A stretch of 64,000 bases of DNA from Bradyrhizobium monzae (GCF_021458635.1 NZ_JAIRDQ010000001.1:806001-870000), one strand, 5' to 3'; positions 34,801 through 43,893 are shown, counted from the stretch's first letter. Made by a program: numbers and translations. The notes: generated by a model from the letters alone, not told the origin.

Positions 34801-36926
34801 GTGCGCCGTCCCCTGCCCCGAAACTGCCGGTCAGCCTTGCAGCCAATCCAAAACTGTCGTCCTGGGTGAAGTTCATCGGCGAAGGCCGCGTGGCGGTCTC
34901 GCCCGGCAAGGTCGAAATCGGCCAAGGCATTGTGACTGCACTGGCGCAGATCGCGGCGGACGAGCTCGACGTCGAGATCGGCCGCATCGACATGATCCGC
35001 GCCTCGACGGCAGCGAGCCCGAATGAGGGTGTCACCTCCGGCAGCCTGTCGATCCAGCAGTCCGGCCGCGCACTGCGCCACGCCTGCGCCGAGGTACGCC
35101 AACGCTTCCTCGCGGCAGCATCCGAACGCCTCGGCGTCGATGCGTCGCTGCTCGGCGTCGAGGACGGCACAATCTCCGGGCCCGGCAATATCAGGACCAG
35201 CTATTGGGAGCTGTCGGATCACGTTTCGCTCGACCACGATGCCATTGCGGGTATTGTGGCGAAGTCCTCCGCCACACGTAGCGTGGCCGGGCATTCGGTC
35301 CAGCGCGTCGACATTCCCGACAAGGTGTTCGCGCGGTCGCGCTTCATCCATGACCGGGCGCTGCCGGGATTGGTGCACGGACGCGTGCTGCGGCCGGACG
35401 TCTCTGGCGCGAAGCTGATCGCGCTCGACGAAGGGCTCGCAGGCGCCGTTTCCGGGCTCGTCGCGATCGTCCGCGACGGCGGCTTTGCGGGCGTCGTCGC
35501 CGACAGCGAGGCCGCGGCGGAAGCCGCACTGAAAGCCTTGCGCAAGGGTGCGACATGGTCGGCCGGCGAGCCGCTGCCCGATGAAAACGGTCTGGCCGGC
35601 TTCCTGAGAAGCCAGCCGATCGAGACCACCGTCATCGACACCAAGGCCGCAGCGACGGCAAAAGCTACGCGCACGCTCCGCCGGCAATACACCCGCCCCT
35701 ATATCGCGCATGCCTCGATTGCGCCGTCCTGTGCGATGGCGCGATGGGATCGCGACCAGGTCCATGTCTGGACGCACAGCCAGGGCGTCTATCTGCTCCG
35801 CGCCGATCTCGCGATCGTGCTCAAGGTGCCGCCCGCAAACATCATCGTCGAGCATATGGAGGGCGCGGGCTGCTACGGGCACAATGCGGCTGACGATGTC
35901 GCGCTCGATGCCGTGCTGCTGGCGAAAGCCGCCGGCGGCCGCCCGGTGCGGGTGCAGTGGTCGCGCCACGACGAGATGTCGCACGCGCCGTTTGGTGCCG
36001 CGATGGCCATCGAGATCGAGGCCGATCTCGACGCGGATAACGAGATCGTCGGCTGGCGCCACGCGATCTGGAGCAACGGCCATGCCGCGCGGCCAGGGCG
36101 CGCGACCCAACCTGCCCTGCTCGCCGCGACCGAGATCGAAAATCCCTATCCACGCATGATCTCGACGAATCCCCCGGCTGCCAATGGGGGCGGCGGAGAC
36201 CGCAACTCCGTCCCGCTCTACGATCTTCCGGCATGGACGATCACGAGCCATCGCCTCCTGACCATGCCGGTGCGCACCTCGGCGCTGCGGACCCTCGGCG
36301 CGCAGGGCAATGTGTTTGCAATCGAATCCCTGCTCGACGAAATCGCAGCCCTGCGCGGCGAGGACCCGATCGCGTTTCGCCTGCGGCACCTCCGCGACGA
36401 GCGGGCACGCGAGGTTATCCGCGCAGCGGCGCGACGTGCGGCCTGGAAGCCCGAACGACGATCCGGCATCGGCCACGGCGTCGGCTTTGCTCGTTACAAG
36501 AACACCGGCGCCTATTGCGCCGCGATTGCTGAGATCGAAGGCACCGACGAGATTCGTGTGAGACGGCTGACGCTGGCGGTCGACGTGGGCGAGGCCATCA
36601 ATCCGGACGGCGTCGTCAACCAGATCGAGGGCGGCGCGATCCAGGTGACGAGCTGGGTGTTGAAGGAGCGCGTCCGCTTCGACCAAACACGGATCACGTC
36701 CACCTCCTGGACGGACTATCCGATCCTGACCTTCAGCGAAGTGCCCGCGGTGGACGTCGAGATCATCCAGCGGCCGGAGATCGAGCCGGTCGGCGCAGGC
36801 GAAGCCGCGCACGGCCCGGTGACAGCCGCGATTGCGAATGCGATCCACGACTGCCTCGGCATACGCGTGCGCGACCTGCCGATCACACGCGACAAAATCA
36901 TCGCAGCCATGGAGCTTGCATCGTGA
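34797..36926 (+). CDS. Molybdenum hydroxylase large (molybdopterin cytosine dinucleotide) subunit
   Basis: About 709 residues of the aldehyde oxidase/xanthine dehydrogenase Mo-binding fold: GKVEIGQGIVTALAQIAADE, the insert FIHDRALPGLVHGRVLRPD, GAGCYGHNAADDVALDAVLL and the active-site Glu in GAGEAAHGPVTAAIANAIHD. It has no CxxCH, so the cytochrome c domain of some nicotinate dehydrogenases is absent. ATG 34797 overlaps the small-subunit stop. It probably hydroxylates an N-heteroaromatic or related compound. The GTGA overlap with the ModA-like gene implies coupled expression. Confidence 0.92.
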   Translation: MSAPSPAPKLPVSLAANPKLSSWVKFIGEGRVAVSPGKVEIGQGIVTALAQIAADELDVEIGRIDMIRASTAASPNEGVTSGSLSIQQSGRALRHACAEVRQRFLAAASERLGVDASLLGVEDGTISGPGNIRTSYWELSDHVSLDHDAIAGIVAKSSATRSVAGHSVQRVDIPDKVFARSRFIHDRALPGLVHGRVLRPDVSGAKLIALDEGLAGAVSGLVAIVRDGGFAGVVADSEAAAEAALKALRKGATWSAGEPLPDENGLAGFLRSQPIETTVIDTKAAATAKATRTLRRQYTRPYIAHASIAPSCAMARWDRDQVHVWTHSQGVYLLRADLAIVLKVPPANIIVEHMEGAGCYGHNAADDVALDAVLLAKAAGGRPVRVQWSRHDEMSHAPFGAAMAIEIEADLDADNEIVGWRHAIWSNGHAARPGRATQPALLAATEIENPYPRMISTNPPAANGGGGDRNSVPLYDLPAWTITSHRLLTMPVRTSALRTLGAQGNVFAIESLLDEIAALRGEDPIAFRLRHLRDERAREVIRAAARRAAWKPERRSGIGHGVGFARYKNTGAYCAAIAEIEGTDEIRVRRLTLAVDVGEAINPDGVVNQIEGGAIQVTSWVLKERVRFDQTRITSTSWTDYPILTFSEVPAVDVEIIQRPEIEPVGAGEAAHGPVTAAIANAIHDCLGIRVRDLPITRDKIIAAMELAS

Positions 36927-37621
36927 CCACAGTGAACATTTTGAGCGGCGGCGCGGCGCAAGGCCTGGTGCGCGGCCTCAGCGAGGACTTCAAGGCGAGG
37001 ACCGGATTTGGCATTGACGGCGAATTCGGCGCGGTTGGCGTGATGGCGGACAAGCTGCGCACCAGCGCGCCGGCTGATCTCGTCATCCTGACGCAGGCCC
37101 TGCTTGCAAAGCTTGCCGCGGAGAAACTTGTCGTCCCCTCCTCGATCGCCGATGTCGGCCGGGTCGAGACCGCGCTGGCGGTCCGTGGCCGCGATCCCAA
37201 GGTGACCGTGAAGACGGAGGCTGATCTGCGCGAGGTCCTGCGCTCCGCGGACGCCATCTACGTTCCCGACACCAAGGCCTCGACCGCGGGCCAGCACGTC
37301 GCAAAAGTGCTGGATCAGCTCGGCATCGCCTATGAGGTCACCTCGCGCCTGAAGATTTTTCCGAACGGCGCGACAGCGATGCGCGAGCTGGCGTCGTCCA
37401 CCGCGACGCGGCCGATCGGATGCACGCAGGCGACCGAGATCATCGCGACCGACGGCATCGCGCTATCGGGATCGCTGCCGCCGGGATGCGAGCTGATGAC
37501 GATGTATGCGGCCGGCGTGACCACGCAAGCGGCGCATCCGAACGAAGCGGCTGGGCTGATTGCACTGCTGACCGGTGTAGATCACAGGGAGCTGCGCCAG
37601 CGCGTGGGCTTTGCCGGCTAG
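36923..37621 (+). CDS. ModA-like substrate-binding-fold protein without signal peptide
   Basis: 232 residues from GTG 36923, overlapping the hydroxylase stop. Sequence such as VNILSGGAAQGLVRGLSEDF, FGAVGVMADKLRTSAPADLV and FPNGATAMRELASSTATRPI matches the fold of molybdate-type periplasmic binding proteins. The start is immediately at the first strand, so there is no export signal. Being cotranscribed with a molybdenum hydroxylase, it may act in the cytoplasm in cofactor delivery or ligand sensing. Export by another signal or an upstream start is not supported. Confidence 0.8.
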   Translation: MTTVNILSGGAAQGLVRGLSEDFKARTGFGIDGEFGAVGVMADKLRTSAPADLVILTQALLAKLAAEKLVVPSSIADVGRVETALAVRGRDPKVTVKTEADLREVLRSADAIYVPDTKASTAGQHVAKVLDQLGIAYEVTSRLKIFPNGATAMRELASSTATRPIGCTQATEIIATDGIALSGSLPPGCELMTMYAAGVTTQAAHPNEAAGLIALLTGVDHRELRQRVGFAG

Positions 37622-37630
37622 ATGCGAACC

Positions 37631-38437
37631 TTATGTGTGCAGCTGGGTGAGACCGGTCGGCGGACCGTCGACCCCGGTCCAGCCGCCATCGACGAACAGC
37701 GTGCTGCCGCTGACATAGCTCGCGGCGTCCGAGGCGAGGTAGGCGACGGCCGTCGCGACCTCGTCGGCGCTGCTCCAGCGGTTGAACACGGTGTGGCCGG
37801 CGTAGAGATTGTAGATGTCGGGCCGCTGCTTGAACGGGCTGGTCAGCGCGGTCTCGGCGATGCTCGGCGCAATCGCGTTGACGCGCACGCCGGAGCGACC
37901 GACCTCGGAGGCAAAGCCCTTCACGAGGAGACCGATCGCCGCCTTGGTCGAGCCGTAGACGCCGAGGCCGGGCTCGATGGTCACAGCACGCACCGAGGAA
38001 CAGGCGATGATGCTGCCGCCCTTCTGCTCGACCATGATGCGGCCGAAAGCCTGGAAGAACCAGACCGTGCCCTTGACGTTGAGGTTCAGGACGCGGTCGA
38101 TATCCTCCTCGGTGTAGTCGAGGATGGTCTTACGGATGTTGAGCCCGGGCGTCGTCACCGCGATGTCGAGCCGCGAGAACTTCAGCATCACGGTTTTGGC
38201 GAGCGCGTTGACGTCGGCAGCGCTCGCGGCGTCGCACGCCGCCGCCTCGGCCCAGCCACCGTTGCCGCGGATGCCCGCAGCCGTCGCCTCTGCCGCCTCA
38301 AGCGCGCGATCGGCGCAGACGACGCGGGCGCCAAGCCCGGCCAGCGCCTCGGCCGACGATTTGCCGATGCCCGATGCGGCGCCGAGCACCACGGCCGTCT
38401 TGCCGGTGAGGTCGAAGAGCTTGCGATAGTCAGTCAC
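37631..38437 (-). CDS. Short-chain dehydrogenase/reductase
   Basis: About 268 residues of the classical SDR family: nucleotide-binding GAASGIGKSSAEALAGLGA, NVKG, active-site Ser in IIACSSVRAV and catalytic YGSTKAAIG. The C-terminus has the usual YVSGSTLFVDGGW. GTG 38437 is preceded by GGGAGA eight bases upstream. It lies downstream of the dctPQM genes on the same strand (78 bases after dctM), so it probably oxidises or reduces the transported compound. The gene converges with the ModA-like gene. Confidence 0.9.
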   Translation of the reverse strand: MTDYRKLFDLTGKTAVVLGAASGIGKSSAEALAGLGARVVCADRALEAAEATAAGIRGNGGWAEAAACDAASAADVNALAKTVMLKFSRLDIAVTTPGLNIRKTILDYTEEDIDRVLNLNVKGTVWFFQAFGRIMVEQKGGSIIACSSVRAVTIEPGLGVYGSTKAAIGLLVKGFASEVGRSGVRVNAIAPSIAETALTSPFKQRPDIYNLYAGHTVFNRWSSADEVATAVAYLASDAASYVSGSTLFVDGGWTGVDGPPTGLTQLHT

Positions 38438-38515
38438 GGACAGATTCTCCCTGTTGCTGTGACCCAAACTATCGCAGGCGCGGTTCGCCGGCCAATGCCG
38501 ACGAACGCACGACAG

Positions 38516-39808
38516 CTATCCCTTGTATCCCATCAGCAGACGGGGCAGCCACAGCGAGAAGGCCGGGACGTAGGTCACGAACATCAGCGCCGCGATCAGG
38601 GCGGCGTAGAACGGCAGGATGGTGCGCATCACCGCGCCGACCGAGATGCCGCCAATGGCGCAGCCGACGAACTGCGTCGTCCCGACCGGCGGGGTGTTCA
38701 GCCCGAGCGCGCAGTTGATCAGCATCAGCATGCCGAACTGCACCGGATCCATGCCCGCCTTCATTGCGATCGGCAGGAAGATCGGCGTGCAGATCAGGAT
38801 GGTTGCCGCCATGTCCATGAACGTGCCGAGCAGGAACAGGATGACGTTGATGAGCAGGAAGATCACCCAGGGATGTGTGGACACCCTGCTCATCAGGTCG
38901 CCCGCGAAGTCGGCGACCTCGTAGAGTCCCATCAGATACTGGAACATGGTGGAGACGCCAATCAGCAGCAGGACCACGCCCGTCGTCTTCACCGCCTTGG
39001 CGGCAGCATGCAGGAAGTTGTTCCAGGTCATGGTCCGGTAGATGAAGAACGTCAGCACGATCGTGTAGGTGACGGCAACGGCGGCAGATTCAGTCGCGGT
39101 GAAAACGCCGGACAGGATGCCCGTCAGGATGATGGCGACGATCAACAGGCCCGGCAGAGCCGCCGCGAACGAGCGGAACACTTCGGCCCAGCCCGGAAAC
39201 TTGCCGGCGGGATATCCGCGCTTCACCGCGACCGCGTAGGCGGCGACCAGCATGCAAATCATCAGCACCAGCGCCGGCAGGAGGCCCGCGGCGATCAGCG
39301 CGCCGATCGAGACCTTGCCGCCGGCGGCGAGCGCATAGATGATCATGTTGTGGCTGGTCGGCATCAAGGCTCCCACCAACGAGGCGTGGGTGGTGACGTT
39401 GACGGCGTAGTCGGTGTCGAACCCTTCCTTTTTCATCATCGGGATCATCACCGCGCCCATCGCCGACACGTCGGCCACGGGCGAACCGGAGACGCCGCCG
39501 AACAGCGTGCAGGCCACCACGTTCGACATGCCGAGGCCGCCGCGGATGTGGCCGACGAGATTCTTGGCGAGCTGCACGATCTTGTCGGCGACGCCGCCAT
39601 GCAGCATCAGCTCACCGCTGAAGACGAAGAACGGGATGGCCAGGAACGAGAAGATGTTCATCCCCGACATCATCTGCTGGAAGATGACGGCGACCGGCAG
39701 GCCTTCGTAGAGGATGGTGCAGATCGCCGAGAGGCCGATCGCGAAGGCGACCGGTACGCCGAGGACGAGGAAGCCGAAGAAGGTGGCGCCGAGAATAATC
39801 AGTTCCAT
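38516..39808 (-). CDS. dctM: TRAP transporter large permease DctM
   Basis: A 430-residue membrane protein with about 12 hydrophobic segments. Family signatures include FLAIPFFVFSGELMLHGGVA, the VSGSPVADVSAMGAVMIPMM motif, and the conserved LGLNTPPVGTTQFVGCAIGG near the C-terminus. It is the channel subunit of a sodium-driven TRAP system. It overlaps dctQ by 10 bases, giving the order dctP-dctQ-dctM-SDR. Confidence 0.94.
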   Translation of the reverse strand: MELIILGATFFGFLVLGVPVAFAIGLSAICTILYEGLPVAVIFQQMMSGMNIFSFLAIPFFVFSGELMLHGGVADKIVQLAKNLVGHIRGGLGMSNVVACTLFGGVSGSPVADVSAMGAVMIPMMKKEGFDTDYAVNVTTHASLVGALMPTSHNMIIYALAAGGKVSIGALIAAGLLPALVLMICMLVAAYAVAVKRGYPAGKFPGWAEVFRSFAAALPGLLIVAIILTGILSGVFTATESAAVAVTYTIVLTFFIYRTMTWNNFLHAAAKAVKTTGVVLLLIGVSTMFQYLMGLYEVADFAGDLMSRVSTHPWVIFLLINVILFLLGTFMDMAATILICTPIFLPIAMKAGMDPVQFGMLMLINCALGLNTPPVGTTQFVGCAIGGISVGAVMRTILPFYAALIAALMFVTYVPAFSLWLPRLLMGYKG

Positions 39809-40347
39809 GAGGGGACGACCTCTTCGCCACGCAGGAGAGCAATGATGTGCTCGATTGAAAAGGAGACGATCAGAACGCCCGAGACGATCAGCGGCACGTA
39901 GCGGACGACCTCGGGCAGGCCGAGATTGGGGATATGCACGGTTCCGACCGACGCGCCGAGGATCCAGCCGTTGTAGACCATCGCAACGCCGAAGATCGCC
40001 ACCAGGACGTGGATCACGAGCTCGATCTTCTCGCGCACATGATCCGGAAGCATCACCAGCAAACTATCCATGCCGATATGTCCGGCATCGCGCACGCCAA
40101 CGGCGGCGCCGATCAGCGTGACGTAGAGGATCAGCACCAGTGCAAGGTTCTCGGTCCAGGTCGGACTGGAATTGAGCACGTAACGTCCAAACACCTGGTA
40201 GAACACGATGGTGACGATGATGAGCAGGCCGGTCACGGACAGATACATGCCGAGGCGCGCGATGACGGCGTTGATCCGCGACAGCAAGCCGGTCGACGGT
40301 CGCCCGGCGACTTCCTGCTCGTGGTCTGCGACGTGAGGGTCTGTCAT
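39799..40347 (-). CDS. dctQ: TRAP transporter small permease DctQ
   Basis: About 182 residues, four membrane helices, with YVLNSSPTWTENLALVLILY, the usual DctQ Trp-Glu motif in helix 2, and GVRDAGHIGMDSLLVMLPDH. Two ATGs occur in tandem (40350, 40347); the second is spaced six bases from AAGGAG and is preferred. It bridges DctP docking to DctM. Confidence 0.92.
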   Translation of the reverse strand: MTDPHVADHEQEVAGRPSTGLLSRINAVIARLGMYLSVTGLLIIVTIVFYQVFGRYVLNSSPTWTENLALVLILYVTLIGAAVGVRDAGHIGMDSLLVMLPDHVREKIELVIHVLVAIFGVAMVYNGWILGASVGTVHIPNLGLPEVVRYVPLIVSGVLIVSFSIEHIIALLRGEEVVPSWN

Positions 40348-40411
40348 CATCGTCTCCTTGCAAGGGTCCGGTGCCGCCTCGCGGCGACGCCGGACCGGAT
40401 GCGCTATGGTG

Positions 40412-41383
40412 CTACTTCGTGGCCTGGATGCGCTTGACGAGACTCGAGAGCTTCTCGTCGCCGGCGAACTTGGCGTAGACCGGCTTCATCGCGTCGACGA
40501 ATTCCTGCTTGTTCGCGATGGTGACGACCTGAACGCCGGCTGCCTCGACGGTCTTGCGCGAAGCCAGCTCACGCTCGTCCCAGAGCTTGCGCATAACGGG
40601 CACCGAATCCTTGGCCGCCTTGCGGATCATCGCCTGATCCTCCTTGCTGAGCGTGTCCCAGACCTTCTTGGACATCACGAGGACTTCAGGCGCCAGCGAG
40701 TGCTCGGTGACGTTGTAGAACTTGGCGGCCTCGAAGTGGCGCGAGGATTCGTAGGAGGGCCAGTTGTTCTCGGCGGCGTCCACCAGACCGGTCTTCAGAG
40801 CGGTGTAGACCTCGCCATACGGCATCGGCGTCGGATTGGCGCCGAGGCTCTCGATCATGCCGACCCACAGGTCGGACTGCTGGACGCGGATCTTCAGGCC
40901 CTTGAGGTCGGCGAGCGACTTGATCGGGGCCTTGACGGTGTAGATCGACCGGGCGCCGCTGTCGTAATAGGCGAGGCCGATCAGGCCCGCAGGCTCCATG
41001 GCCGCGAGGATCTCATCGCCGATCGGCCCATCGAGAACCGTGCGCATGTGCTGGGTGTCGCGGAATACGAAGGGCAGGCACAAGGCGACGGTTTCCGGCA
41101 CGAAATTGTTCAGCGGCGATGCGTTGATCCGCATCATGTCGAGCGCGCCGATCTTGAGCTGCTCGATGGTGTCCTTCTCCGAGCCCAAGGCTCCGTTGGG
41201 AAACACCTTCACGCCAAGCTTACCGCCGCTCGCTGTCGCGAGCTGTTTGCCCATGAACTTGACGGCCTCGACGGTCGGATAGTCGGCCGGGTGGACGTCG
41301 GCGGAGCGGAAATCGCGCGCCGTCGCGAACGGCGCCGAGACTGTCAGTGCAGCGGCTGCGATGATACCGATTAGTGTCTTCAT
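40412..41383 (-). CDS. dctP: TRAP transporter solute-binding protein DctP
   Basis: About 323 residues: signal peptide MKTLIGIIAAAALTVSAPFA, then VKVFPNGALGSEKDTIEQLK, IRVQQSDLWVGMIESLGANP and the ligand-binding Arg region LADLKGLKIRVQ. ATG 41383 follows AGGAGG at nine bases. The TRAP family binds organic acids. The gene heads the operon and diverges, across 612 bases, from a cyclase-family hydrolase, so both may serve one substrate. Confidence 0.93.
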   Translation of the reverse strand: MKTLIGIIAAAALTVSAPFATARDFRSADVHPADYPTVEAVKFMGKQLATASGGKLGVKVFPNGALGSEKDTIEQLKIGALDMMRINASPLNNFVPETVALCLPFVFRDTQHMRTVLDGPIGDEILAAMEPAGLIGLAYYDSGARSIYTVKAPIKSLADLKGLKIRVQQSDLWVGMIESLGANPTPMPYGEVYTALKTGLVDAAENNWPSYESSRHFEAAKFYNVTEHSLAPEVLVMSKKVWDTLSKEDQAMIRKAAKDSVPVMRKLWDERELASRKTVEAAGVQVVTIANKQEFVDAMKPVYAKFAGDEKLSSLVKRIQATK

Positions 41384-41995
41384 CTGGGGTTTCCTCCTGA
41401 GTTGATTATGTCGTCGTTGGGCACGTGCTGCGGGCCACCTTGGGTCGCTCCACTTCAGGTGTGAAGTCAAGCGCTGCAACTGCACCACCTTCGTAGGATT
41501 GCGTGGCGGAGTCGAGGGGATTTGGCTGATTGGTAATGTCTGTCCGGGACAGTGCGACGATGATCGCGCCCGCTCCTGCGGGGGGACCTGTGCGGCAAGT
41601 GCCGGCTCCCCGGCAATCGGGCCGCGTCATCGGCCAATGCCGGATGCGCGGTAACGATGCTCATCGTATCCATGGACGTTTCTCTGGTGTTGTACTCGAC
41701 CGCTATTGATTGCGGCTTGAGGTTCGGACGAGACGATCGTCTCATCCTGTACGAACGCGCCCCGTCGACGCGATATCGCCAGTGTCGTCCCTAGGGCGGG
41801 CGGCATTCTGAGTCCAAGCCAAATGCGGCATTGATCGATGCTGGAGTTGCATTGATCAACCACTCGGTGCCCATGGGGACGATCGGCGAAAACTTCTATC
41901 TTTCCGAATAATGCCGCGCAGGAGCGTTACTTGACGTCGCGGGCGGTGCCCCCTCAAGATGCATCGAAGCAAATGACCATCTTGAGGGAATGCCC
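41384..41995. promoter_or_regulatory. Divergent regulatory region with nested palindrome
   Basis: This 612-base region between dctP and the cyclase gene has no supported gene. It holds the perfect 14-bp palindrome GAGACGATCGTCTC at 41730-41743, flanked by inverted GTTCG (41722-41726) and CGAAC (41752-41756), and the 11-bp inverted repeat at 41951-41988. A possible -35 TTGACG lies at 41931-41936. The palindromes are good operator candidates for a dimeric regulator not encoded next door. Confidence 0.5.
41951..41988 (+). promoter_or_regulatory. 11-bp perfect inverted repeat overlapping the cyclase ribosome binding site
   Basis: CCCTCAAGATG (41951-41961) and CATCTTGAGGG (41978-41988) are perfect inverted arms with 16 bases between them. 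The right arm contains GAGGG, the ribosome binding site for ATG 41996. If transcribed, the stem would hide the site; alternatively it is a DNA operator. Both readings predict control of the cyclase gene. Confidence 0.6.
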
Positions 41996-42772
41996 ATGCC
42001 GCGGAAGCTGATCGACATCTCCGTGCCGCTGCAGAACGATGTGCCCGCCGATCCACCGGGCAATCACCCGACGATTCATTACATCGATCACCAGCAAGGA
42101 CTGCCGCGCATGCTGCAGTTTTTCGACGGCCTCAAGGCGGAGGACCTGCCGGATGGCCAGGGCTGGGCCGTTGAGCAGGTCTCGCTGTCCACGCATAACG
42201 GCACGCATCTCGACGCGCCCTGGCACTTTCATCCGACGATGAATCGCGGCGAGCGATCATGGACCATCGACGAGGTTCCGCTGGAGTGGTGCCTGCAGCC
42301 CGGCGTGAAGCTCGACTTCCGGCATCTGCCGGATGGCCATGTCGCGACCGCCGGCGACGTCGAGAAGGAGCTCAAGCGCATCGGCCACATGCTGTCGCCG
42401 CTGGAAATCGTCGTCGTCAACACCAGCGCCGGCGCGAAATTCGGCCAGCCGGATTATGTCAACTCCGGCTGCGGCATGGGCTATGACGCCACCATGTATC
42501 TGCTCGAGCGCGGTGTCCGGCTGACCGGCACCGACGGCTGGAGCTGGGATGCGCCGTTCGTCTTCACGGCAAAGAAATATGCCGAAACAAAAAATGCCGG
42601 CCTGATCTGGGAGGGCCACAAGGCTGGGCGGCACATCGGCTACTGCCATCTCGAGAAGCTGAACAATCTCGAGCAATTGCCCTCGACCGGATTCACCGTC
42701 TCATGTTTTCCGGTGAAGATCGAACGCGCCTCCGCGGGCTGGACCCGCGCGGTTGCGATCATCGACGGCTAG
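41996..42772 (+). CDS. Cyclase-family metal-dependent hydrolase (kynurenine formamidase-like)
   Basis: 258 residues. The family metal motif HxGTHxDxPxH is clear as STHNGTHLDAPWHF (about residues 64-77). Further landmarks are DISVPLQNDVPADPPGNHPT, NSGCGMGYDATMYLLERG and GTDGWSWDAPF. Members hydrolyse N-formylkynurenine, isatin or cyclic amides. Starts at 41990 and 41996 are both possible; 41996 has the better spacing. It diverges from the TRAP operon, suggesting that the imported compound, or a product, is hydrolysed here. Confidence 0.88.
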   Translation: MPRKLIDISVPLQNDVPADPPGNHPTIHYIDHQQGLPRMLQFFDGLKAEDLPDGQGWAVEQVSLSTHNGTHLDAPWHFHPTMNRGERSWTIDEVPLEWCLQPGVKLDFRHLPDGHVATAGDVEKELKRIGHMLSPLEIVVVNTSAGAKFGQPDYVNSGCGMGYDATMYLLERGVRLTGTDGWSWDAPFVFTAKKYAETKNAGLIWEGHKAGRHIGYCHLEKLNNLEQLPSTGFTVSCFPVKIERASAGWTRAVAIIDG

Positions 42773-42782
42773 ACCGGCAAGA

Positions 42783-43511
42783 TCACTCGCCGTCGAGGCC
42801 GCTTTCGGCAAGCTCGCGCAGCGCATCGGTATCGAGCACGACGATCGCGCCGTGCTCGAGACGCACCCAGTTGCGTCCGGACCAGGCGCGCAATTGCTTG
42901 TTGATGCTCTCGCGCGTCATCCCCACCATCTCGCTGATCTCCTGCTGGGTGATCGCAAGCGTGCCGCTGCCGGAGTCGAATTTGCGCTCCTCGGTGAGGC
43001 CGAGCAGCGCGCTCGCCAACCGGCCCGGCAGATTCTGCAAGATCACCTGCTCGACCTGCTGACTGGTCCAGCGCAGCCGCGCGCAGAGCAGCTCGATGAA
43101 TTTCATCGCAAGCGCCGGCTGACTCTTCACGAACGGAAGAAAATCGCGGCGGTCGATGATGTAGAGTTCGCAATTGGTGTTGGCGGTCGCGTCCGCCGAC
43201 CGTGGTGCACCATCGAGCACCGCGATCTCGCCGAAGATTTCGCCGGGACCGATCAGATTGAGAATGGCGTTCCGGCCGTCGGGCGACGAGGAGGAAATTT
43301 TCACTGTTCCGGAGATCACCGCGAACAGATTATTGCCGGGGTCACCCTTGGCGGCGATCGTCGCACCGCGCTTGACCGTGGTGTGCTTGGCGTAGCGGCA
43401 GAGTTGATCGAGCGCATCCGGATCCAGATCTGCGAAGATCGGATGCTTCCGCAGAACCGACAGTTTATTACCCGACGGCTGCCGGGGGTCGCCGGTCTTG
43501 TCCTGAGGCAC
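42783..43511 (-). CDS. Crp/Fnr-family regulator without Fe-S cysteines
   Basis: About 242 residues. A cyclic-nucleotide-binding fold (residues 20-135) with KGDPGNNLFAVISGTVKISS and GEIFGEIAVLDGAPRSADAT is followed by a Crp-type HTH, TLAITQQEISEMVGMTRESI. GTG 43511 has AGGAG eight bases upstream; the longer open frame upstream reads as non-coding. No N-terminal cysteine cluster is seen, so it is not an oxygen-sensing FNR. The GEIAVLDGAPRSADA motif resembles real cNMP pockets. It converges with the cyclase gene by 10 bases. Confidence 0.88.
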   Translation of the reverse strand: MPQDKTGDPRQPSGNKLSVLRKHPIFADLDPDALDQLCRYAKHTTVKRGATIAAKGDPGNNLFAVISGTVKISSSSPDGRNAILNLIGPGEIFGEIAVLDGAPRSADATANTNCELYIIDRRDFLPFVKSQPALAMKFIELLCARLRWTSQQVEQVILQNLPGRLASALLGLTEERKFDSGSGTLAITQQEISEMVGMTRESINKQLRAWSGRNWVRLEHGAIVVLDTDALRELAESGLDGE

Positions 43512-43806
43512 GCCGGGACTCCTAAGACTGCGAGGCACTGGGGTTCCTGCGTAGTCAGTGTTGTCGGGCTTTTCAACCGGAAAGCATGGATACAGTTTGA
43601 AGCAAATGTCGTTTAAGTGCCGTGGCCCGCGCTGGAAATCGCACCCGCAGGGTGCGCCGACGCGCTTCAGATCATGCAGAGTTGCAGGAGCGAGCATGCC
43701 ACAGTTGGGTCTGCCAACCATGCCCCCACGGCAGTCACGTCAAAATGTGGCAATGATCTCAGGAACTTCGGCGCGGCGTGTCCGAGTCGAGCCGGTCTGC
43801 ATTTGT

Positions 43807-43893
43807 TTATCGATCCGCCCAAGCCAACGCGGCTGCGAATGTGACAAAGATCGCTACGCCGGCAATGATCACCAGCAACGCGTCAATCGGCAT
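43807..43893 (-). CDS. 28-residue membrane microprotein
   Basis: Starts ATG 43893 with GGGGAGGG about five bases upstream, and ends TAA at 43807-43809. The 28-residue product is one hydrophobic helix (LLVIIAGVAIFVTFAAALAW) with a short acidic start and a charged WADR end. A perfect FNR box lies 53 bases upstream, with AATAAT at 43920-43925 as a fitting -10. It sits just downstream of the fnr gene. Size and placement resemble small subunits or regulators of respiratory complexes, but no function is known. Confidence 0.65.
   Translation of the reverse strand: MPIDALLVIIAGVAIFVTFAAALAWADR

Noticed and set aside
37622..39901. A 759-residue plus-strand frame
   Set aside because: It is the antisense of the SDR and DctM genes, with low-complexity His/Gln/Asp composition.
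41467..41745. Small minus-strand frame upstream of dctP
   Set aside because: Composition shifts to Arg/Ser/His after about 20 residues as in non-coding frames; a frameshifted gene could not be recognised.
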